A stretch of DNA of 64,000 bases from Hydractinia symbiolongicarpus. Lineage: Eukaryota; Cnidaria; Hydrozoa; Anthoathecata; Hydractiniidae. Shown here in pieces: positions 24,846-35,800 of the stretch. Each line of letters begins with the position of its first letter. The stretch's first letter is position 1. Where the stretch lies: assembly GCF_029227915.1 (NCBI RefSeq), contig NC_079878.1, positions 188,001-252,000 of the forward strand, written 5' to 3'. Position numbers and translations under genes: made by a program. The notes below the pieces were generated by a model. That model was not told the DNA's origin. It did no database searches and worked only from the letters and a program-made list of their open reading frames with translations.

Positions 24846-25412
24846 TAGTTCTAATATTCTATAAGCTATTAACAACAGATAACTGATCGTATAACTTAGA
24901 TAAAAATTCTACTGTCATTGGACGTTTCTTGTTAACTTTGTGATCAGTCATGCGTTGTGCGGCTTTAAAGATATTCTTAACAATGATTGTTTGACATGGG
25001 TCATTAAATATACAGTTGTATGGCATAAAAGCAGCTTTCTATAATCGGTAGGGAACGATTCTGCTGTGTTAAATTCAATAACAATAACAAAACATGGAAC
25101 GGATCTGCTGGGAAACTTTTGCACCTTAATTTTAACGTTCATTTTCCCCAAGTTTTACAATATTGTTCATACTTTTTCAGAGTGTTTACTTCTCTACATC
25201 TTGCATACGTTTCCGAAATTGCTTCAACTAATTCTATCAGATTATTTTGTCGTGGGAATGATGTGATCAGGTGATTTCTGATAAAGTACAAAGTTTTAAA
25301 GCATTGAATAAACTCTAATTACTTTAACAACATGTAAAGTCAATGCACACTGTTAATATTGGAGCCGATGATTAAATTGACCCTACAAGGGATTGACTGT
25401 TCTTACCAAGTA

Positions 25413-25616
25413 CTACCCACAAACTCGGATTTTTAAACACTCGATGGTCTTTAATATGGGAAGGAATTTGTTCTGATGATCCACTAGCAAGGGCCAAAAA
25501 GCTGCAGAAGGCCAATAAGGTCCTATAACAGCTCCTTGACATTGTGATAATGCCATATGTTGTATGCTTTTTGTAATCAAATGGACTGGGGGAACTAAAT
25601 AGTTTTTTCGAACCAT
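25413..25616 (-). pseudogene. DIRS-like RNase H C-terminal fragment
   Basis: The minus strand encodes RKNYLVPPVHLITKSIQHMA then CQGAVIGPYWPSAAFWPLL. The N-W/Y-L-V-P-P and P-x-W-P-S-A-x-F-W-P-L-L pattern is characteristic of the C-terminal end of the RT/RNase H polyprotein in DIRS-type elements. It is equivalent to the better preserved fragment at 28513-28972. It ends after about 65 codons. Confidence 0.6.
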
Positions 25617-25803
25617 GATATCGAGAGTGTGTTTATCCTTGAGGTACTAGGGCAGCAGTATTTCAGTAAATGAGTGCTAAAGTTGCTTGCGATCTATAGA
25701 AGGTAATCGGTCCCCAAATACTATTTAGCTGTATAGACAGGGATATTGTAGATTGTCAATCGTTGTAACCAACTAATTTACTTAAATAACCCGTACCAGT
25801 ATT

Positions 25804-26019
25804 TTGTTCTCTCGCGATCCATTTTATATCAAATTCTATATTTACAGTCTAGTCAGTGACAAACAGGAGAGGAAAATAGAAATTCGAGGTGTAAGAAATG
25901 CATTAATCGCAAATGGATACAGTCATAAAGTCATCACGCAAGTAGAAAATAAAATGAAGAGAAGATGCAACGTTGTAAACCTTACGATAATTGAAACAGC
26001 GAAGTTATCTGTGTGCTGA
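25804..26019 (+). pseudogene. Possible reverse-transcriptase tail fragment (Penelope/LINE-like)
   Basis: The segment SDKQERKIEIRGVRNALIAN then GYSHKVI resembles the stretch between palm/thumb and endonuclease in Penelope-like or LINE elements (E-x-x-x-x-x-x-A-L-x-x-N-G-Y-P). Only this stretch is recognisable and there is no ATG-supported gene around it. Low confidence. Confidence 0.3.
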
Positions 26020-27157
26020 ATAACATTTTTTTTTGTTAATAATGTTTGAAAGCTATAAGGGCATAAGTGCCTGCAAATAATTCTCGCCAAGTTGAATTTT
26101 TTTCGGATTCAATTTCTGAAAGATTTGCCACGCATTCTTACTTAATGTTGTTTACGCATGCATGAGCTCCAATAGCGTTATTACTGGCGTTAGAATAAGC
26201 GACTGTCTTGGTGATTTGATATTGCATAAAAAATTTGTTGTTTAGGGATTTAAATCATCTCTCTAAAATAAAAGTTATTTATTATGATGCCATATTCGTA
26301 TTTCAAATTCAATTTTCTGTCCAAAGTTACTCTTGAATCAATTAGTTTGTAAATATATCTCGTTTTTAATTGTGCGATATCTCCCAAGACAAATTATTTA
26401 GACAGTATTTTGCAAAAAAGTGGAGCTAATAAACTTACTAGCACGTATGGAAATTTCGTGAGAATAAAATGAAGAGTAACTTCTTTGGAGATCAACTTAT
26501 ATACCTAACCACTGGATGTTATGCGAAGGATTCTACACTGATTTCTTGCTGTTTATTACGAAGCCACAGTTAATTGTTGTTGCACAAACAAAGGTTGAGC
26601 GACGTGTTGCATTTAATAAAGAATCTGATACAAAATAAACTGCTATTTGTATGCTATTAAACCTCCAGAACTTTACTAGGCACCTCATGACTTTCGTAAA
26701 AATAAATTGGGCAGATGCAAGTCCAAACGGGAGAACTAGAAATACAAAGTGGCAGAGTCTTGCTTCGTAGAACGAAGAAGAACCAAGATAATTCTGAAAG
26801 TCAGGATGAATATTGATATGGTGATAACTGTAAAATACTAAGAATCATATATCTTCAAGTAAAGTATGATATACATATATAGAGCATGTGTGACACGCGC
26901 TCGAACTAATTAACATAACAAAAGATAAAAATAGAAACACTAGTTGTTACACACTCTCCCATTAAACCATAGGATGTTTAATAATACTTCTCCCTCAATT
27001 ACCTCATTATTTGTCTTTCTTGAACCGCTCTCCTAGATGGACGCACTTTAATCACCTTTGCTGAGTGGTGCATATTACCTGATGGTTCTTCGTTTTCTAC
27101 AATCTCAAACAGTATCAATTTTTAAATGGGAAGATAACATGATGTAAGTTCTCCAGT
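26020..27157. other. No gene recognised
   Basis: AT-rich sequence downstream (on the minus strand) of the BEL/Pao integrase remnant. The far end of that element, including any long terminal repeat, could lie here, but I could not identify a repeat pair. Confidence 0.45.
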
Positions 27158-28135
27158 CTACGATGTAACTAATTTTACAATTCGTATCATTCTATCTTTG
27201 CCAATGATAAGTCTCCATCTATATCGCGGTAAACACACATAACCTTTAATGAGTGCAATATCTCCAATAACTAGCTTCTTTTTCGACAGTCTAGTTTGTT
27301 TTCTATAAATATGCGATTGTCGCAGTTCGTTAAAGTAAACTGCTGTAAATTGTTTCCAAAATCTTTTAAGTAAAGTGTTCAAATATTTCACACGTTTTAA
27401 ACTATTTACAATGTCACAACTAGTATCAGCAATTCCGTTGCATCCATGCAAAACATTACGACCAAAAATGAGATGAAACAGGGTTAAAACTTCATCTAGA
27501 TCAACATCCGACACAGACGTTAAAGGACGACTATTGACAACAGCTTTAACATTACACAATACAGTTTTCAGTTGTTCATAGCTAGGTAAAGATTTCCCAA
27601 ATGATTTTTATAACGACAATTTAATTGATTTCACTAAACGTTCGTAGAACCCACCCCCACCAAGGCGAAGTAGGATGTTTAAATTGTTGTTTTATGTCTT
27701 TATCTGACAGAAATTGTTAAACATCACAAGCTTCGAAAGTTTTCGCGTTGTCATGCACAATCAAAAGAGGTTTTCATTTTCTTGAAATAAAACGTTGAAG
27801 TGTTAATTCTACGTAAATAGGACGACTGGTGGCGCAGGTAAAAATCAAGACATACACTTTCGAAGTTACGTCCCTGTCTCTTACATACAATGGTCCAGCA
27901 TAGTCCAATCCAACGTTACTGAAACATCTTCCATACTCTGAATTCATCCAACCTTACTAAAACATCTTTCATACTATGAATTCAGATAAATCAGGCGTCT
28001 CTTTGGGTATCAATACTTTGCCTTAGAATCGTTTACAAATTACACAATTATTTAAAACGCTCTTTACAGATTTTCTCCCCAGTATCACTTAAAACTTCTC
28101 TCGTACGTAAGCCAATGTTGTGGACGTGCTTACAC
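27158..28135 (-). pseudogene. BEL/Pao retrotransposon integrase, degraded
   Basis: Reading along the minus strand, in more than one frame: a zinc-binding stretch (CKHVHNIGLRTREVLSD, later VLNNCVICKRF), the first catalytic Asp in VGLDYAGPLYVRDRD, then FTCATSRPIYVELTLQRF, the second Asp in LLIVHDNAKTFEA, and the Glu in WWGGGFYERLVKSIK. After these comes an open 133-codon frame (27158-27559) with NVKAVVNSRPLT, IFGRNVLHG, RFWKQFTAVYFNELRQ and IGDIALIKG, typical of the C-terminal DUF5641-type region of BEL/Pao integrases. At least two in-frame stops and a short direct duplication near 27940-27990 break it. It is inserted in, or beside, DIRS-like remains of the same orientation. Confidence 0.75.
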
Positions 28136-28512
28136 TTCCTCTTAATATCATAGGATACTTCATATCTTCTTCCAATCTTGCATTAGCGAAGCGACCTCTC
28201 AACCACTCAAAAGGGTATCGCAAAATTAAAAATAAATAAATAAAGTTTGTTTTTCAGCTCGACAAGTCGCAAACAAGAACAAATCATTCCTCGAGCCTTG
28301 TTTCGCTATATATCATATAAATCTCACTTCTTAAGCCCTTTGCGGCGAGAAATCATAAACAATTCTCTCATTTTTCTCCTCAAGCCCTGTGCAACGAGAT
28401 ATCGAAATAATTCTTTGAGGTATTGGCGAGGTATCCAAACATTACTCTTTTAATTTTTACTCATGAAATCCTGTGTGGCGTTGTACTGAAAACAGTCAAT
28501 TAATCGCTATAA

Positions 28513-28972
28513 TTAAGTTTGTTCACGATATCCTATAGGAATCGAAAGAAAATTAGCAAATCTGTTAAAAGCAGATTTACAACCCGTGCTACCAAAATAA
28601 AATGGGTCCACCAGTACAAACGACTTTACAAATGCAGTTAACAACTTCCTGTCGGAAGATAACAATGGCCAAAGATAAGACGATGTCCATAAAGGGACCA
28701 GTAATACGCTATCAGCTCTCCACAATTTTGCATGTTTTAAAGTATCACCAACCATACTAATAGGTGGACAAAAGCAATTAAGTTCTCCTGACTAATCGCA
28801 AGAAAATGCGTTAACGCTTCCTGATCCGAAACAAAAATATTTTAAATTGAACCTATCACACTTTTTGTTTCGGTCGTCGGCAAATCGATCTATTGTAAAT
28901 TTTCCGAACTTTTTTTGTATAAAAAGAAACGACTCTGTGTCTATGCTCCAATTATCTGTATCATCAATTTAG
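28513..28972 (-). pseudogene. DIRS-like RNase H domain with a nonsense codon
   Basis: On the minus strand: IDDTDNWSI, then KFGKFTIDRFADDRNKKCDR, FNLKYFCFGSGSVNAFSCD, a TAG where family members have Trp, SGELNCFCPPISM, and SVLLVPLWTSSYLWPLL. This is the RNase H/C-terminal region of a DIRS-type polyprotein, with the T-I-D-x-F-A-D motif intact. The single nonsense (probably TGG to TAG) shows the copy is dead. It is a second copy relative to 25413-25616. Confidence 0.7.
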
Positions 28973-28989
28973 CGGCGTTAACTTTATTT

Positions 28990-29332
28990 TCAGCGATGTT
29001 CTTCTGCACTCTGTCTAATGTAGTAAGAAGTTCGGTGCAGAATTTCATCTTTTTTTTGATTACCTTGCCACTTCAAGTTAGCTGACTGCACGCTGCGTTG
29101 TTCTTCTATCGTAGATTCTACCTTCTCGTGCTTTTCTAGGAATCTTTTGGTGATTGTTTCTACAACGGTAGCAGCAGCTTCTAAAGTGGATTCTTGATGT
29201 TTGGCAAGTGTTGCTTCGACAGTCTTCGACAGTCTTCTGGATATTACCGTCCATGTTTGCGAAGCAAAGATCAACTGACGATCCAGAAAGAATCCTTGCG
29301 AGAATCGCCTTAAATACTAACTCACTCCGCAC
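28990..29332 (-). pseudogene. Coiled-coil retroelement protein fragment
   Basis: The minus strand encodes a charged helical stretch (TVEATLAKHQESTLEAAATV, then FLEKHEKVESTIEEQ) followed by LKWQGNQKKDEI. A K-W/F-x-x-x-G-N-x-x-Q/K motif after a coiled coil is common in an uncharacterised protein of cnidarian retroelements. It lies just upstream of the DIRS-like RNase H remnant in the same orientation. Assignment is tentative. Confidence 0.35.
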
Positions 29333-29419
29333 ATGCAGTCAGACCCGCCGTACAGCATTGCCGTACAGAATAGGAAAAGAAATTTAGTTTCCAGCATTCT
29401 GCGATAGTGGAAACCTCGC

Positions 29420-30190
29420 GATCTTTCAACTGCAAAAAATAAAAATTTTTCTAACATGGAATAACTGCTCGTACTCAGCATGGTGATGGGGCGATAAACT
29501 AACAGTTTATTCAAAAATGAAGATGAATAAGTCATTCTTCACTGTGGTACCAATCGTAACCTTTAACGCGCAATGAAGAATTGAAAAGAATTTCGAAAAC
29601 AACATTTTATTTGCTTCCTACCAGTATCAAACCGTTTGTTTCACAACAGTTGCGTCACATATTCGTAGCAAAATAAGCTTAGCGATAATCTCCCGATATT
29701 ACTAAGGTTGCTCCGCTTTTGATGGTGTAAAGATTCGCAGTGGGATGCGAGTGAAATTAATGTGAACTTTGTTTACTGCAGGAAATGACAATATTAGAGT
29801 GACTGCTAGAACTCCGCAGCGAACTTGGCGGCTGTGTTAACGCCTTATTAAAAATTAAGACGAATTAGTCATTTTTCACTGTGGTAGGAATCTTAGCACG
29901 CGATCAAAATGGGAAGACAGTTTCAAAAACTACATTTCATTGGCTTTCTAACCGTACCAGTTAGTTTGTGTTACAATAGCTGCGTCACATATTTTTACCA
30001 ACATGAATTTAACGACAATCTCCCGTTATTACTATACTTTTAATGGTGAATGATTGACCGAGTGAAATGATGGTAAACTTTAGCGTAGTAAATGTGATAA
30101 AAGAGGCCTTTCCACTGCAAGAAATAATATTATTGCAGACTTGGAATGACTGCTCGCACTCGGCCAGAAACTTGGACGCTTTGTTAGGAT
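29420..30190. repeat. Diverged tandem duplication, period about 340 bp
   Basis: Two full copies and part of a third. Shared blocks: TCA(C/T)TGTGGTA after GTCATT(C/T)TTCACTG (29533, 29871), CGTCACATATT (29655, 29986), ATCTCCCG(A/T)TATTACTA (29687, 30017), GAATGACTGCTCGCACTC (30145) against GAATAACTGCTCGTACTC (29459). The spacing of about 335-340 bp is constant. Confidence 0.55.
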
Positions 30191-30454
30191 ATTTTCACGA
30201 GGTAACTACTAGAGTTAATAATACGTGTTTTCTGTCTTTAAACTCAAGATGGTCGCTGCGAGTATCCAGGGGTGTAGAGTCCTCTTGGATAATCGCAGTT
30301 AATGGCTAGTTTTTCTAAAATTTTGGAAGTAAATACACTCTTTTCTTATGGAACCTAGTTTTTAAAGTCACTTGGCCTGGCTAATATTTAAGAACGCCTT
30401 AGATAGCTGTAAAAATAGATACCCCTTTTTGTTGCCGGATCTGGGGATTAAGAA

Positions 30455-30610
30455 AGGGGCCATTCAATAATTACGTAAAACCAAATTTTCCATTTTTACC
30501 ACACCTCCACTCCTTGTAACGCATCGTAACAAATCTAGTACCTTCCACTCACCTCCCCTTGTTACGTATCTATTCATTCCCTATAGTACCAATAACCTTT
30601 ATGTAACATA
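30455..30610. mobile_element. Probable MITE remnant with GGGGCCATTCA end
   Basis: GGGGCCATTCAATAATTACG, followed by CCACACCTCCACTCC and CTTGTTACGTATC, resembles a dispersed short element with G-rich and TTACGTA-containing ends seen in many marine invertebrate genomes. I could not find a matching right end. Confidence 0.3.
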
Positions 30611-31124
30611 TAATCAGGCAAGTTAGTGCTCTAATATGACAGAGAGATGTAACAGAGTCATTTTTTTAGCACTCAAGATGACATTTTTGGTATTGTTGCG
30701 TAAGTCCAGGGGCGAGATACAAATTCAAGGTGTAGATCATGTACTAAAAAACTAAAAATTCTGTTACATAAGCTGTAAATATATCTTGTAAGAAGGCTAG
30801 CTTTTCTGACGTTTTAAATATGTAACTTAGGGTAAAAATTCCGATGGCTTACGAATGTTGCGTTGAAACACATAATTTAGCTATTGGAATTAACATTGAC
30901 AAAACTGAGAACATGTTCTGTACATTTATTTCAATATATCTTCGGGAATTTCTTATTTCTCCCTTTCGTTAGTTTTTGGAAATTTAATAGGTATTTTTTC
31001 ATTTACCCTCTTTTTTAAATTTGGTTTTGTAAATGATTACAAAAGAACCATGTATGTACATGATACATGTTACAAGAACGCATTATAGTTACTCTTGGTG
31101 AATTGCTTTCCAATCAGTACTCGT

Positions 31125-31675
31125 AATACATCTTGTAGTCACTTGTACTACTAGTTGTACTCGTAGTTTGACTCGTAGTCACTCGTAGTCATCCGTAGTA
31201 ACTCGTAGTCACTCGTAGTCCCATTCGTAGTCACTTGTAGTCACTCATAGCCTTACTCGTAGTATTATTCGTAGTCACTCGTAGTCATCCGTAGTAACTC
31301 GTAGTCACTCGTAGTCCCATTCGTAGTCACTTGTAGTCACTCATAGCCTTACTCGTAGTATTATTCGTAGTCACTCGTAGTCATCCGTAGTAACTCGTAG
31401 TCACTCGTAGTCCCATTCGTAGTCACTTGTAGTCACTCATAGCCTTACTCGTAGTATCATTCGTAGTCACTCGTAGTCCCATTCGTAGTCACTTGTAGTC
31501 ACTCATAGCCTTACTCGTAGTATCATTCGTATTCACTCGTAGTCCCATTCGTAGTCACTTGTAGTCACTCATAGCCTTACTCGTAGTATTATTCGTAGTC
31601 ACTCGTAGTCATCCGTAGTAACTCGTAGTCACTCGTAGTACTCATAGTCTTACTCGTAGTCCCACTCGCCTGTCT
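31125..31675. repeat. Higher-order satellite built from ACTCGTAGTC-like units
   Basis: The basic word is ACTCGTAGTC with variants (ATCCGTAGTA, ATTCGTAGTC, ACTTGTAGTC, CCATTCGTAGT). Larger units repeat: the marker AGCCTTACTCGTAGTA recurs at about 31249, 31345, 31441, 31507 and 31573, giving periods 96, 96, 66, 66. The 66-bp unit is the 96-bp unit minus a 30-bp block. Confidence 0.8.
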
Positions 31676-32514
31676 TATTATAACTGATATAAATTTTTTA
31701 TTTTTTTGTTTTGTTTTTTTAAAAAAAGGAAAATTTTCCTTCAGTATTCTTTTTGGCGGTAAAATAAGCTACGGTATGTAAAATATTTAATATCAGCAAA
31801 TCAAAAGTTTGTTTTGACGAGGGAGCGGAGACAACACAAAGAGCTATATTTTTGAAAAATGCTATGTTACTAGCTAAGAAGCTAATAACTCAAAAAATAA
31901 GATGACGCATTGTGTCCAACCCTTTGTCCTCTTTCCTTCTACACTGCACTTTAATTTAAAAAACACATGGAATTATGAAATTTTCTAAATAACACGTGTA
32001 TTACCTGCTAAAACGCGTATCTAAACTGAGCGCTGCAATATTGGCTAGATATTACTTCATGATTTTTGATATCTGAGTTAAAAAATTTAGCAAGGTCGAT
32101 TTGCTTAGCAGTTCGTCGCAGTCATTTATTTAGCTAGTCATGATAGCGCTTTCTGGAGCTTATTTTGTAAATATCAAAAGCGCAATAACTCCTGTGAAAA
32201 GAATGTCTTGAAATATTCTTTTTGTTTTTACTTAGAAGGTTAGAAAAAAAAAATTTATATAAAAAAGCTTAGCTAATTTACCATTTGACAAAAAAGTTTA
32301 TAAATGCACAACCAGGAAAACATTGAAATATGTTTTAAAACAACTTACTACCGAATCAACATTTATATTTTTCGTTTTATAAATTTCTAAATTACACAAT
32401 CAACCAAATTATCTTATACTAACTGAAAACCTAACATTCTCCTACAATTTTAATTAGTGGACAAGTACGGAATTTTAGTTGCCGCTCCCCAACAGTCAGT
32501 TCTCAAAACAAAAC

Positions 32515-32760
32515 AAAACAAAAAAAAGTAAATAAATAAATAAATTAAATAAACAATCAATTTAATTAAATAAATAAATAATAAATAAAATTAGATAAAT
32601 AAATAATAAATAAATTTAAATAAATAAAAAAAAAAATTAAACAAAAAAATAAGAAATAAAATTAAATAAATAATAAATAATTTAAATAAATTTAAATAAT
32701 TTAATTAAGAAAGAAGGAAATAAACAAACAAACAAACAAACAAACAAACAAACAAAAAGT
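32515..32760. repeat. AT-rich microsatellite, (AAAT)n and (CAAA)n
   Basis: Irregular AAAT/AATA repeats end in an uninterrupted (AAAC)n run at about 32722-32756. It lies just beyond the 3' end of the minus-strand gene ending at 32889. Confidence 0.85.
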
Positions 32761-32888
32761 TTTCTTCTCCCAAATATAAAGAAAAAAATCTGAAAATATT
32801 TTCCAGACTGAACGATTGGAATGAATAAAATAATAATAATAATAAAAGAATAAATAATAAGTATTATCTTGCGTCACATGTTCATATT

Positions 32889-35800
32889 TTATTTATTGCC
32901 CCTGCAAACTGCTTGACCTCTTATCGGCTTACCAACCTGCTTCACATTAACATACAAACTATCCTTCTTGTTTAAATTAAAAGATTCTGCATCATATGTT
33001 GCTCGATGCGGGCCTGCAATTCCTTTGGTACCTGACGGGTCACCAAAACATATAGCTAACTCCATGCCACGTGGAACCTTAAATGATTTGATTTGAAAAT
33101 TTCCACATTTATATCCCTTTGTTTTGTAAGGTCGAAAATGACGTCGTTTGGTAATGAAAGGTTTTTCATATTGCAAACAAAATCCTCCCAAATTAGGCTC
33201 ACTGCATGCTAAGATAACATCACTGCTGGTAACAATCTGATCAATTTCCTTCTCAGTCACAGTCGTTTTGGCACTTGGAGCCAGTTTTTTTCCATTCATC
33301 TTCACCCCAGCCTTGTACTTAGTTAGCCTCATTCTTTTCCAGCCATCATCACATGCATCTATATTTCGAAGTGTATAGGGACCGTAAATTTTCAATTCAC
33401 TTTTAAACTCTCCACTTCCTCCTTGAGTTGTTAGTTCAAGCATTTGATTGGCTGGAACATAAATTGAACCAATGTCTCCGTCTGTCCAATCAATTCCGTG
33501 AAAGTTTCCAAGGTCTACTTCGAAAGTGGTTTCTTCTAACGTGTCACACCAATGATTATCTGTATTCAATTGAGAAACATGTGAGCTTGTGCAAGAAAAA
33601 GATACTGGATTTCTCATGACATTCAACAAGCAAGAACAGACAAATTGAATTAAATCTTAGTAAGATTAGCTAAAGTTTCGGTGTCCATCTAACATGTTAA
33701 AAAATGAAATCTTATAAAACCAATGAAAATAATCGAAATTATCGACTTTAAGAACCCATATAGCTAACTATATATAGTCTGAAATTAAATAGTAGCAGAT
33801 TTTAACTGATGTAAATGATGATGAAATAAAGTATTTTTTAAGTGAAAATGCAACCAATATTGTAATAGACCTTGTTGCAAGTACTTTTGGAAGAACTCAA
33901 ATACGATATGGGAATACAATAAAGAGATAAGTTAAATTGATGTTAGTTTGTCCTGTTATGGTGACAACCTATCTTGTAAAATTTATATAAAAACATAACA
34001 ACAAGTTTTACAAACAAAACCCAATACCTTTGTTTGCTGTACATATTCTCACGTACTTAGATGCATCCAAGCTCGGGTCTGTTCTTTTCATTGTTATACG
34101 ACTGTAGGAATTGATTTTGTTTTTGCTTGTATACAATGCTAAGCCATTAAGTGGTCCAAGAATTGGTAGGTTATTGCCACTTAGAACTATCTTCACTGTT
34201 GGTGGAATAAACAAAGAATGTGACAATCTAGAAGCTGGCATTATTACCTATAAAATCGGGAGAAAAGGATCAACAGTAAACCCTCTGCGTGTATTTTAGC
34301 ACCGTGTTATCAAAAGATACTATAACAGGGCACCAGTTTAGACAGTCTTTGAATCTTAATAGTATATTGAGAAAATCGAAAAACGGTTACTTACTGTGAG
34401 ATCAATCTCTCCAGCTTTTCGGCAACTTCCTTTCAAATGTCTTTTCTCACAAATGACCACCCGATTTCTGTCGAAAAGATACTTTTTGTGTTCTGTGTAA
34501 TACTCATTGTCAATGGAGATCAGATATCGGATCAAAACCAAGTGACTATGTGCATTTTCATACACGGTGCTCAAAACTTCCCATTGTTCCCTTGAATTTA
34601 ACGGATTAAAGTAAAACATCAGAGCTTTACGATCTTCTTCTCTGTAATATTCGATTTTGAATTTCAAATCACTTCTTACACTTGCTTTATCTTCATCAGA
34701 CATATTTGACGATTCAACATACCCAACACATTGCATCATAAGTGCTTGACCGGCTATGGAGAAATGAGCTAAGGACTCAGTCAGCGAAACACATCTACGA
34801 GCGTTATTAGGATCACTTGATATTGTCCCATCGCCACAATAACCGGGGATCAATGAATAAATTTTTAAATTCAATTCCATAGAGGACGCAATCTTTCCCA
34901 AAAGTTCTTTTGCCTTTTCCTCAGTGAGTTCCAATTCGTCTTCCTTATCTTCGTCAAATCGTTTAAAGTCTTGCAAGATCATATCAAATCCTTTTTGTGC
35001 TGATGAAAGCTCGAGTTTCATTATCTTTACCAACTGATCTTCCAAAGCTCTAAAAAAAAAACGGTTTTCAATATAAACTGTCATAAAGGACGTTTGTGTT
35101 GAATGTAGTTAATTGATTCCCTATGATTGTTGGAATTAGTAGATATTTAAAATCCCTTTGATTCTGTTTTTTCTTTCATGTTTATTTATTTAGACAAGGA
35201 AAAAATAAACGAAAAATAAATAAAACTGGTATAATAAAACAAGTATGGTTTCAACTGTAAACTTCAAATTATCCGTTTTTTCCATTTACTGTTAAAGAAC
35301 ATTTCCTTGGAATTAAAATTTTGATTGAAATAAGTGCTTTACTAGTTCCCAGACTGCGTTGCGTGTGAAAGCCGGTAATTAATTGCTTTTTTTTACTTAC
35401 GTTTTGATTTCGCTTGGTTTTGCCACCGGTTTTGATCCGAATAAAGAGAGAGTCTTGGTCAGCGTTTTTAATATTCCAGCAGCAATTTCACCATATGTTC
35501 CCAACATAGGGAGAACTGTCGTTATCAATGATGACGCTCCTAAAAAACGAGTGCAAGTTATGTTTTTTCTTGATGTCATCAGACATCCTTGCCATCCTTG
35601 CATCCCATCCTTGCCCCTAGGGCTTTTTGACTCTTTCTGCTTGGGTTGTTGAGTCAAATATAAACAAATCTTTAGCTGCTCATGACCGCTACATTAAAGC
35701 AAAGTGGTGTAAATATAAAGTACAGGAGAGGGAAAATTTAAGAGAGAGATATTGGTGCTATTATTTTTACTGTTACGGCGGGTATGCCTCGGGCGAGAAG

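Noticed and set aside
31125-31675. CRISPR-like regular repeats
   Set aside because: No unique spacers; units are continuous tandem variants in an animal genome. The same applies to 62480-63235.
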